Assembly (NCBI GenBank): GCA_032718475.1
Contig: JAUCBJ010000560.1
Coordinates: 1 to 37,899 of the forward strand
DNA: 37,899 bases
Direction: 5' to 3'
Origin: Nemertoderma westbladi
Lineage: Eukaryota > Xenacoelomorpha > Nemertodermatida > Nemertodermatidae
Below the pieces are notes generated by a model, which saw only the letters and a list, made by a program, of their open reading frames with translations, ran no database searches and was not told the DNA's origin. Made by a program: the position numbers and the translations under genes. Shown piece after piece: positions 7,835-16,473 of this stretch (the stretch's first letter is position 1; every line of letters begins with the position of its first letter).

Positions 7835-10800
7835 ATCTCACAATGCAACAAAAGACATATTCACAGTCATGACCTTTAATAGCAATGGATATGTGAGATC
7901 ACAGGAATATATACGGAAACTATTAGCAAATGAGAAACCTGACATACTGGTAATTCAAGAACATTGGCTTTCTGCTAGGGAGGCTATTCACTTCCTAAAG
8001 CAGAAAGATCAGGTGCCAAAGGGGTACAAAGTGTATTACACCATAGCTGACGCCATGATGAGTCCTAAAGCAAGAGTTAGGGGAGAGGGGGGTGTAGCCG
8101 TGATGATAAGGGAGGACATAATGCCTCACACTTCAATGTTGAAATCAGGATCAGACAGAATGGTCGCCATAACTGTTAAAGGTTTATTGGATAAAGACCT
8201 TCTAATTATAGGTGCATATATGCCCTGTAATGGTGGGACAGGGGAGGACAGAGACAACTATATAAAGGTTGCAGCAATGTTGTCCACCATTATAGAAGAT
8301 GCAATTGAGAGTCGCATGGAAGTAATGATCATGGGAGATCTCAATGGTAATGTCATTAAATCAGATAATCCAAGAGAACAGACAAGCTATTCTGATTTTG
8401 GCACTCTATTCAATGAGAACATCACTGACACTTTTGATCTAAACCCAACCACAGTTGAATCACATGCACTGGGGCCACGTGCTACTTATAGATTTAGAAA
8501 TAAACTGGGCAAGGTAATCAGGCAATCTTTTATAGATCATATTGTAGTATCCAAAGACATGTTTGACAGCCTTTTGTTCACCAAAGTCTTCAATACTGAT
8601 GTTGATAATGTATCTGACCATGTCCCAGTATATTCAACCTTCTACACAAACCTTGCCCAAACCGCAGGGAACTTTAGAGGGACCGAGAGTAAATGGGCAA
8701 GACATAAGAGACCTGTATTTTTGTTTGGGAGAGCAACTCAGAGTGATATGGAAAATTATCAAGAGGAGGTATGTCGCTACTTGAAAATATTCTCCGATAG
8801 GACATCTGATGCAACACAGATCTTGAGGGAAGACTTAGAGCTCCGTGCCAAGGGATTGATCAATACTTTGTATGAAGCAGCTAGAAAGAACATCCCTCAT
8901 GTATTTCCAAGACACCATAAGGGACTTAGGAACCGGCAAAATATAAGACCACTGGATCACTATTGGCACTCAATGAAAGGGAAGATAACAATGGTTGATA
9001 GGGATGATGGGAATCCTTATATATCACTGCTAGAAAACAAAAGAATGAGGCACCGAGCAGAGAATCATACATACTGGCAACATATAAGGAATTTGGCCAA
9101 TGACTGTCGTTCGAATCGCAACAGATTTTGGTATAAATTGAAGTCAGAAAACAGGGTTGCTAAGACTGATGTCCATAGGGACCAACTTTACTCGGACTAT
9201 ATGGAAAGATTCAGCATAAAGAGTATTCATAATCAAGATCATCATGACAATTTGCTTATATTGGGAACTGAACATGAACCTTCTGGAAATTTAGTAAATG
9301 CAGCTGATGTGGATACTGCCATAAAATCACTCAATAAAGGCAAAGCGTCAGATAGCAATTCTCTTAAGGCCGAACATCTCCTTTACAGTCGGTCAAATGA
9401 GCTCCATGGGTTCCTAGCAGATTTATATAATGATATAATGGCCACTGGCTACTTTCCCAAATGTTTATGTACAAGCATTCTGATGCCGCTTCTCAAAAGT
9501 GAGGATCGAGACAAGCATCAGACAGGGAGTTATAGAGGTGTCTCGATTATTTCAATCTTGGCTAAAGTGTGGGAGATTCTGGTCTCAGAAAAGGTCCGTA
9601 ACATAAAAACGAGTAACCTACAAATGGGATACAAATCAAAACTAAGTACAGAGATATCATATGCAGTAGCAACAAATCTGATCCGGTACTTCAATGAAGG
9701 GGGTTCAAATGTCTACATGGTTTCACTTGATTTGACAAGCGCATTTGATTCTGTCTCATACGAGAAACTAATGACAAAATTAGCAGAAACTACTCTTGAT
9801 GTAAGAATCATTCGAACACTATGCTCCTACTATAGCCAATCTGTAGCATTGATGAGGATAGGTAACAGTATCTCAAGGAAACCAATACCACTACGACGTG
9901 GAGTAAGACAAGGTGGTGTCTTATCATCAATCCTCTTTAACATATATCTTGATGACTTGTTCAACCTTATTGAATCAGCAGGTTTTGGGCTGCATATAAA
10001 TAGGGAAGCATACTCAATCTTAGGCTATGCCGATGATGTCCTACTCCTAGCTAACATGGGAACTGATATTCAGAAGATGCTATACTTATGTGAACAATAC
10101 TTTAAAGAGCATGACCTGGTCATCAATTTTAAGAAGACACATTATGTAATATGCCCATTCTCAGCACGAGCAGATATGGGCAAATCAGAAAGCATACACA
10201 CTGGGAGTGGTGCAAAGTTACAGGCAGTTTCAAAATGTATATACTTAGGGCTGCCTTTGCCACCATCAAGACAGAACATAAGTGACTACTTTACAAGGAA
10301 GATATGGATGAATACATCCAGGATTAATATACGTGGCTTGGCTAGTGATGATGTGCCGCTGGATATTACTGCTTTGGTGTGGGGTGCCATATCCGCTCCA
10401 TCAATATTATATGGGTCACATATTATTGAGGGGGCACTAGGAGAATGTATTGGTCGGACCTGGCGTAAAGCGCAACGTTCTTTGTTACGCATGGGGAATT
10501 ACATATCAAATGATATCCTGCAGGCGCTCTTTAATGATCGAACATTTTCAACTATGGTAACACTTTCAAAGGCGAGGGTAATTTACTCCTGCATGAACTC
10601 TGGTAATGAGAAGGTTTATGGGTTGTTTAGCCACATTCTAACTCAACATCTTGCAGGTCAAATGTCTGTGCCGCTGTTTTCGGACTATTCCATAGGAGGT
10701 TGGAAGCTTGGTTTGCCACGACTGCAAGCTCTAGTAACCGGACGATACTGCCTTAAGTCAATCATTAAACGGATTGGAGGGACGGAGCTATGCTTTATGG

Positions 10801-10904
10801 ATCAGATGCGCGTCCTATATATCACTAACATGCTCTATAAAACTGGTACGCAATTGTCGGTCAGGAGGGAGTGTATTCAAGAGCTTTATCGACTTCAGGT
10901 GTGA
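7725..10904 (+). CDS. LINE ORF2: AP-type endonuclease and reverse transcriptase
   Basis: Starting at the first in-frame ATG this is 1059 codons, overlapping the end of ORF1 by 110 bases in a different frame. The EEP endonuclease signature is complete: TFNSNG (about 7872), VIQEHW (about 7950), IIGAYMPCNGG, MIMGDLNGN (about 8326) and NVSDHVPV (about 8602). Reverse transcriptase motifs follow: SYRGVSI (about 9530), SLDLTSAFDSV (about 9724), RRGVRQGGVLSSILFN (about 9895) and the catalytic GYADDVLLL (about 10025). No RNase H or C-terminal zinc finger is evident. No inactivating stop is seen, so ORF2 could be functional. The next ATG after the ORF1 stop is 7869, nearly inside the endonuclease core. 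Translation may therefore use the upstream ATG, reinitiation after the ORF1 stop, or a frameshift. Confidence 0.93.
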   Translation: MEDSMTAMLWLRNFMIQINLTKHRHTKAITCNIVIFKSHNATKDIFTVMTFNSNGYVRSQEYIRKLLANEKPDILVIQEHWLSAREAIHFLKQKDQVPKGYKVYYTIADAMMSPKARVRGEGGVAVMIREDIMPHTSMLKSGSDRMVAITVKGLLDKDLLIIGAYMPCNGGTGEDRDNYIKVAAMLSTIIEDAIESRMEVMIMGDLNGNVIKSDNPREQTSYSDFGTLFNENITDTFDLNPTTVESHALGPRATYRFRNKLGKVIRQSFIDHIVVSKDMFDSLLFTKVFNTDVDNVSDHVPVYSTFYTNLAQTAGNFRGTESKWARHKRPVFLFGRATQSDMENYQEEVCRYLKIFSDRTSDATQILREDLELRAKGLINTLYEAARKNIPHVFPRHHKGLRNRQNIRPLDHYWHSMKGKITMVDRDDGNPYISLLENKRMRHRAENHTYWQHIRNLANDCRSNRNRFWYKLKSENRVAKTDVHRDQLYSDYMERFSIKSIHNQDHHDNLLILGTEHEPSGNLVNAADVDTAIKSLNKGKASDSNSLKAEHLLYSRSNELHGFLADLYNDIMATGYFPKCLCTSILMPLLKSEDRDKHQTGSYRGVSIISILAKVWEILVSEKVRNIKTSNLQMGYKSKLSTEISYAVATNLIRYFNEGGSNVYMVSLDLTSAFDSVSYEKLMTKLAETTLDVRIIRTLCSYYSQSVALMRIGNSISRKPIPLRRGVRQGGVLSSILFNIYLDDLFNLIESAGFGLHINREAYSILGYADDVLLLANMGTDIQKMLYLCEQYFKEHDLVINFKKTHYVICPFSARADMGKSESIHTGSGAKLQAVSKCIYLGLPLPPSRQNISDYFTRKIWMNTSRINIRGLASDDVPLDITALVWGAISAPSILYGSHIIEGALGECIGRTWRKAQRSLLRMGNYISNDILQALFNDRTFSTMVTLSKARVIYSCMNSGNEKVYGLFSHILTQHLAGQMSVPLFSDYSIGGWKLGLPRLQALVTGRYCLKSIIKRIGGTELCFMDQMRVLYITNMLYKTGTQLSVRRECIQELYRLQV

Positions 10905-11222
10905 TAGATCAACCACTTAGCCTTTAGACTGGGGGCTTTCGATGGGGGCTTGTATTTCAGGATGGATGCAAATGGTACTCAAGTGCTTTTTATTATAAGG
11001 GCTTGTAGATTAACTAGATCTTGAAGTAGACTTGATCAGCGTTTTCATTTTACCCAGTGCTGTGTTTAAGTGTTTTGAATTTTTGGGTTTTCAGCGTTTC
11101 CATTTTACTCAGTGCTGTGTTGTTTTGAAATTTAGGTGCATCTAAGATTACCTAATTTTATTGTATATTTTATTTAATTATAATAAAGGGGCCGAGCCCT
11201 ATCTCGGATGATGAAATGAAAT
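10905..11222 (+). other. LINE 3' UTR with terminal hairpin and ATGAA tail
   Basis: It contains two near-copies of a CATTTTAC(C/T)CAGTGCTGTGTT segment (about 11047 and 11102). It ends in AATAAAGGG, a short CCGAG-CCCTAT-CTCGG stem-loop and GATGAAATGAAAT repeats. Terminal hairpins and short tail repeats are typical of template-jumping 3' ends recognised by the LINE's own reverse transcriptase. Confidence 0.7.
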
Positions 11223-11228
11223 GAATGC

Positions 11229-12220
11229 TGGATACTCTTGAAAACAGTGTCGCTACCATGACGACGGCTAACAGCTGATATTGCCACGTCGACGTTTCTT
11301 TGTTTCTTTGTTCTCTCGTTGTTCAGGTTGACCAATCAGAGCGTTTTTTGTCTCTGTGTTGGAGGTGTATACAGAACTCAGTAGTTCAGTGTTATGTTTT
11401 TTGCCTAGAGCCTAAGAACATCGGCCTTTGGCACCTCCGTATATCAGCGTTCTTTAGCTTTACATTAGTAGGCTTAATTATAGAACGTATATCTGTTATC
11501 AACCTATCTACTCCATACAATCTAACCAAACTAATTATATGCAATTCATATCTTACATTACTGCTTTTGCTGTTGGTTATTCGTTATATTTGTTGATGAA
11601 TTATTATATCGGAATACTGATCAATAGTCAGACACCCCACCTTCTTGATATACTAAAGGTTAGAGAGACCGGTTACAGATAAACGATTGCGACCTATGTT
11701 GAGTGGTTTGAAGTGAATCTAATGCTATTTCATATGCCCAACATAAATTGTCTGTTGCTCTCTTTATACGTGACTAAATTTAGTGAAGGTTGGCAGATTA
11801 GTGTGCAGTATTGTGCAGCATTGTGTATGATTGTAACTGATAACAAAGCATCTCCTAAAGAATGCGCCATATACGTTAATCTATAGCCTTTTCGTTGTGA
11901 CTAGTTTAAGTCATAACTCTGTTTACATATTTAGAGCGCCACGTCCTAAAGGAACTGTTAATATTTCCCGAAAGTGAATAATATTTGTCAGAGATTATAT
12001 ATTACGATCAGTCGAATAATACAGTAGGCTTACACCATCAATCATTAAGCTCCGAACTCAGTCTCCCGGGTATATCCAACGGGTGAATGATTGCGCATAG
12101 ACTGGCTTCGGCTAATGTAGTGTGTCAAATACTCGTCATAAAGCTAAAGAATATATATCATCTAAAAGACATTCTAATTTTGGCAGGTTAAACTGTCAAA
12201 GGTCTTCAAAAGCGCAAACA
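11229..12220 (+). repeat. 5' LTR (992 bp)
   Basis: The repeat starts TGGATACTC and ends GCGCAAACA. It matches 30603-31592 with only about seven substitutions or single-base indels seen by eye, so roughly 99% identity. It abuts the putative LINE target duplication at 11228. A CCAAT box in the first 110 bases and a following GTATAC/TCAGT region suggest a short U3 and a long R-U5. Confidence 0.8.
11332..11336 (+). promoter_or_regulatory. CCAAT box in 5' LTR
   Basis: TTGACCAATCAGAGCG lies about 100 bases into the LTR, followed some 35 bases later by GTATAC and then TCAGT initiator-like sites. The same block is at 30705-30709 in the 3' LTR. This arrangement fits a U3 promoter; no transcript evidence is available. 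Confidence 0.4.
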
Positions 12221-12503
12221 ATAACAGATATACGCTTCTGGATTGCGGTGTAAGCAATCTAGTAGAAAGTACCGGTCGACCGGTAACCAGTAGGCCTGAC
12301 TGCCTGATCATCCGGACCGGTACCTACTTACGGTACAGGTACAGCAGTATTATTCGATTGTGGTATTGTATACCGGTAGGCTGTTTAAGAGATTAGGGAC
12401 TGTACACCCCTTGTTTCTTTTGGAGCTTACTTATTTCTGTCAGTTTTATTTATTTGTAGGCCAGTATTGAGCAGAAGGCGTGTAAGCCTGTGCAGATTGT
12501 ACG

Positions 12504-13075
12504 GATAATTTGTAGGCTTGACTGTTGGCTAACTGTTGATTAGGTTTGAACGGATTGCAGTGCATGTAGAGTGTATGTCCGATAAAGAACGGTTAGGAAG
12601 TAGGGGCAGCCATTGCTGTAAGGTAAACCCCCATCTAAAGAATAAGTCGTACTACTGGGTTAGAACGCATACTACTTAACCATTTCGGAGTCTGCATGTC
12701 CTGTGGTTTATTTAGGCTTGATAGTAGTTTGCCATCGTTTAGTCTGTACTTTGTTTGTGTAGTCTGTACGGGTAGCGTATAATTTATTTAGATAATTTGT
12801 AGGCTGGATAGTTGTCTGGCTGCTGTTGGGTTTGAGGAGATTTCGGTGTGTGTAAAGCATCTGTCCGATAAAGAACGGTTAGGAAGTAGGGGCAGCCATC
12901 GCTGTAAGGTAAACCCCCATCTAAAGAATAAGTCGTACTACTGGGTTAGAACGCATACTACTTAACCATTTCGGAGTCTACATATACCGTAGTTTGTTTA
13001 GGCTTGATAGTAGTCTGTCAGTGTTTGGTCTGCATTTTGTTTGAATGGTCTGTACGCGTAGCGTAATATTTATTA
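12504..13075 (+). repeat. 287-bp tandem duplication in leader with strongly conserved core
   Basis: Copy 1 is about 12504-12790 and copy 2 about 12791-13075. Both start GATAATTTGTAGGCT. A core of about 110 bases (12577-12690 and 12859-12970) running from CGATAAAGAACGG to CATTTCGGAGTCT differs at essentially one base between the copies. The sequence on either side differs at many positions. The core can form hairpins (GGGG...CCCC around the CAGCC segment; GGTTA...TAACC). The uneven divergence suggests a selected RNA or DNA element. Confidence 0.75.
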
Positions 13076-14020
13076 TTCAGAGTTTATGCGATTATTCGCA
13101 ACATTCATTCCCCAAGTTTGTTCCTACAGTAATTGTGTTTGTTATACATACCGTTATAGTTAAACTAACCCCGGTACTATACGGGCTGCTTGGCGTAGGT
13201 AAAGACTGGTGATTTTGTGCACCGGTCACTCCAGCAGATGCCGTGGTTCTTTTAGCTGTTCAAGTATTTTTAACTACTAATTATTTGTTATACAAGTACT
13301 TGTACCTAATTTAGGGTTTAGTGTACAGTGCTTTCCGAAAGCAATTAGTGTGTAGGCAGTGTATTTGTGTTGTAAAGTGGTTGATAGGCACGTACGTTAG
13401 CTCTATTAACTTCTAGGTAGGGACACTCCGTGATACATAACGTAGTACCTATAGCGATACGGTTATAGGTCGTCAGGCGGTGGTATTTTCCTATCTGGAC
13501 AGCGCAGTATATTTACTACTACTTATTATTTTCAAATACCGTAGTAACCTGTCCGTTGTAATAACCAGATATTCTAACCCTTTGTTAGGCTGGTTAGTAG
13601 ACTTCTTGTAAAATTACCCTAAAAATTTGTATTTGTGTATTTGTAATTAAATTTTTGTGTTTACTTAGAGATTGTAATCTCAACCCGAATTGTACGTAAT
13701 TTGTAGTATTAAGTAACTTAGGTAAATTAGAATTATTTGTTTTAGTGTCCAACAAGTAGTACTCCACTGAGAGCGCACAGCTTCTGTGTAGTGACTCCCC
13801 CAGAAATAATAACATTTATTTCAAACATTGACAAAACCCATTTCAACGGGTATATATATATTATAAATCAACTCAAACGATTTATAAATAGTAGGCCTGC
13901 CATACAACAATTAGGTCTCAATATCAGTTGGACTGCTGCTTAAATAACGGTAATAAAGTAAGTTAAAGTAACCAAGTAACCCTTAAATTTCAGAAATTCA
14001 ATTATTTAAAATAATTGATA

Positions 14021-14262
14021 TACCGGTATTTACAATAGGCTTATTATCTTTATTTTCATAAACTTAAGCTGAAATCATACCGGTATTCTGTAATTAATTT
14101 TAGTTAATAATTATACTTATATATACTATAAGTGTAAACTGCATACCGGTATCCACGATAGGCCTATTATATATTTATATATATTTGTGCTAAAATTATA
14201 TATACCGGTTCTGTGAAAAACCTAGTCTGTAATAATACTTATATATACCATAAGCATACCGG
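14021..14262 (+). repeat. AT-rich tandem repeats headed by TACCGGTAT
   Basis: Two diverged units of about 115-124 bases start at about 14021 and 14143, with the beginning of a third at about 14257. Each begins TACCGGTAT, followed by ATAGGC and runs of TATATA. They lie just before the gag ATG. Confidence 0.5.
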
Positions 14263-14398
14263 TATTCTAATATTATATATATCACGCTACACTGAGTAGC
14301 AGTATCGGTAATTAATTACTAGGCTAGCAGTTAATACTGAATTACTAGACTTACTTAAACTGTAATATAGCAGTAGGCATTCAACTGCGTAAACAAAC

Positions 14399-16031
14399 AT
14401 GTCTGATACTAAGCAGAACCTGTCAGACAGTTTATTAGATGTAACTATCTGCGACTCAGATAGAGGTGTAGAACCGTCTATTCCTAAGTTCAGTTCACCT
14501 CCCACTGTGAGGAAAGTCATCCCTCCAGTAGTAATAACAGAACCTAGGCTGGTCCAGCACCGTAGGTCTATCATAGGCACTCGAGCCCGGGTCAAGCGGG
14601 ACCAAGAAGCAGCGGAACAGCAACAACCCGTGAGCCAAGAACTTATTTCTCAGCGGCCCGACAGCTCCAGTAGTGAAGATACTGTAGAACTGACACCCGA
14701 GCGCGGAGCAAGGATGACGGATGCAGTTTATTCGGATCCCCTTCTCATCCTTCCTGCAGCCGTACTCACTAGGTTATTGATCGCGGTGGAAGAACACCAG
14801 ATCGATTGGGCGAGAAGTAAGCGCTCAACTAAAGATATTTATGCGGGATACACAAAGGAAGAACTGAAATCTATGGTCGAGTCGCAATGGAACTTCCCCG
14901 GACCCGGACTCCCGTTTGATTTATCAGAAGCTGCCTGGGAAGACATACACCGAATGGGAGTAGCCAAGGAAACCATCGATCCAGCTGTGTGGAAGAGGTC
15001 CGCAGCCGGATACGCACAGGGATTCTTCAGCTCTATGGAGCGAGTAGAAAAACAACTGTTACAACAACCTCAAGGACCTCAAGAGCAGGGACAACTGCTT
15101 TATCAAGTTAGAGAAAGAATTCTGCGAATCAGGCTAATATTATCAGCCTTTGAAGAGGCTTCTAAAAGAAGACAAGACACGTCGTTGCAAGTTGCCGTAA
15201 AGACTTGGTTTCAACGGGTGAGTCGCCAGGTTCAAGGAACAGCTCAGTGGAAAGCTCAGCTGGAGGAGCGCTCAACCCATGGAGAATCAACAGACGCTAC
15301 TTTTTCCCAAGTGGAAGGTGAAGCGACGGCAGAAAAACCGCAAAAGAGGGATGCCATTGACATCTATCTGTCAGACTATCAGCGTTTCGTAGGTGATGAA
15401 GAGTTGCGGAGAAGACTAGAGGGGCTTAGCCCTAATAGTGAAGGAGCCCAGCGTGTGTTGGACGCAATCGATGTGGATAGGTTAGCTGCGAACCAAGCTA
15501 AATTCAATGAAAGCATCCGCATCGCTAAGGTTCAAGAAGAACAAGTAAGGAAAAAACGTATAGAAGATAGAAAGAAAGCGGCAGAGGCAAAAGCGGCAGC
15601 TGCAGCAGTAGAAGCCGAAAGAAAGGCGGTAGAAGCCGAAAGAAAGGCGGCCGAAGCGGAAAGAAAGGTGGCAGCTGCAGCAGTAGAAGCCGAAAGAAAG
15701 GCGGCCGAAGCGGAAAGAAAAATAGCAGTGGCAGAAGCAGAACGAAAGGCATCTGAAGAGATAACCCAACTAGAGTTGGAAAATCTTCAAGAGAAACAAG
15801 ACAACTTTAATAAACAGTTAACAGCTAGTAATATGCAGATGATGAATCGATCTACTCCCAAAAGACAGGGTTATACATCATCTGAGGAAGGCGATACCAC
15901 CGACACTGAAGGCGGAGGAAATCGATCTCGCCTAAGCAGACGTAAAAGAACATCCCACCGTCAGAAATTGCCTGATTTGCCTCCAGCTGTTAGAAGGCAA
16001 CTAAATAACACCAACTTAGGTAGTACAGAAC
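14399..16031 (+). CDS. gag: BEL/Pao gag, N-terminal part (interrupted by P-type insertion)
   Basis: The first ATG after the leader opens a frame of native gag code up to 16031. The last few codons to the stop at 16048 belong to the inserted element. The product is hydrophilic. Residues about 380-460 form an Ala/Glu/Lys/Arg helix with repeated AEAERKAA/VEAERKA units, a likely long coiled coil, followed by a Ser/Arg-rich basic stretch. There is no zinc knuckle in this part. Removing the insertion and one copy of the 8-bp duplication keeps the frame open into 20700, which shows the insertion split a working gag frame. A gag this long before the DUF1759-like region is unusual for the family. Confidence 0.8.
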
Positions 16032-16233
16032 CATGGCCTACTTTATAAGAGGCCATGACAACGCACGGGCAAATAGCTGACTTGGAGGCCACTTTGTTTA
16101 TGGGTGTAAGTCGGAATATATGGTAGATACAAACTTCTAACCTTTACCTACCCCCACTAAGTCGATGCTGAGGATCTCAAATATCATATTTAAAATTGTT
16201 TATCTCGAGACCCTGTTGCTATGGCAACATCTA
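16032..16233 (+). repeat. P-type element left terminal inverted repeat (202 bp)
   Basis: By eye it is identical to the reverse complement of 20490-20691. The outermost 26 bases are themselves a near-palindrome (CATGGCCT...AGGCCATG), so each tip can fold into its own hairpin. Confidence 0.9.
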
Positions 16234-16375
16234 ACTTCTAAACGGCTGCAGATACAAACTTCTAACCTTTACCTACCCCCACTAAGTCGATGCTGAGGAT
16301 CTCAAATATCATATTTAAAATTGTTTATCTCGAGGCCCTGTTGCTATGGCAACATCTAATCAGTGGATACCGGTT
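16126..16375 (+). repeat. 125-bp tandem duplication at the left end of the P-type element
   Basis: The block starting GATACAAACTTCTAACC occurs at 16126 and again at 16251. Both copies run through the CTCGAG(A/G)CCCTGTTGCTATGGCAAC segment. The right end has only one copy, so the inner subterminal part was duplicated after the ends diverged in structure. Confidence 0.85.
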
Positions 16376-16473
16376 GAACTTCCATTAAAAAAATGAAAAT
16401 AATACTTAAATCAAATATATAAGTTGCGTATAAGTTACAGTAAAAGTAAATCAAATAAGTAGAAAAATAAGAA

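Larger units (their letters stand above)
1970..11222 (+). mobile_element. Non-LTR retrotransposon (LINE) with Ulp1-type ORF1 and EEP-RT ORF2
   Basis: The element is about 9.25 kb. It carries ORF1 (minisatellite, C48 peptidase, coiled coil, RRM-like), ORF2 (endonuclease/exonuclease/phosphatase domain, reverse transcriptase), a 0.3 kb 3' UTR and a tail of ATGAA-type repeats. The 5' edge is set where the host exon turns into repeat. The 3' edge is set after the tail. A 6-base match GAATGC flanks it (1964-1969 and 11223-11228) and may be the target-site duplication, although the tail makes this match less certain. The first in-frame ATG (1952) lies in the host exon, so this copy is probably 5'-truncated within the repeat array. 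The 3' hairpin plus ATGAA tail suggests a CR1/L2-like relationship, which an RT phylogeny would settle. The LTR at 11229 starts exactly at the end of the putative duplication. Confidence 0.85.
12221..14398 (+). other. Long untranslated leader of the LTR retrotransposon
   Basis: These 2.18 kb between the 5' LTR and the gag ATG have no supported coding frame. A conventional primer-binding site (TGG plus tRNA 3'-end complement) is not obvious directly after 12220. The leader includes a 14-base perfect palindrome ACCGGTCGACCGGT near 12272, a 287-bp tandem duplication (12504-13075) and an AT-rich block of TACCGGTAT-headed repeats (about 14021-14262). Long structured leaders in retroelements may carry packaging or translation signals. 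Confidence 0.6.

Noticed and set aside
11300-11596. 98-codon frame in the 5' LTR with a related frame in the 3' LTR
   Set aside because: Single-base indels between the two LTR copies shift the frame, so there is no sign of coding constraint. It lies in R-U5 leader sequence.
12577-12970. tRNA or snRNA gene in the leader repeat core
   Set aside because: No cloverleaf, T-loop GTTCRA or Sm site fits. The hairpins are short and generic.
15482-15769. Minus-strand hydrophobic frames under gag
   Set aside because: They are complements of the Ala/Glu/Lys/Arg coiled-coil codons of gag, giving Phe/Leu/Arg runs by chance.
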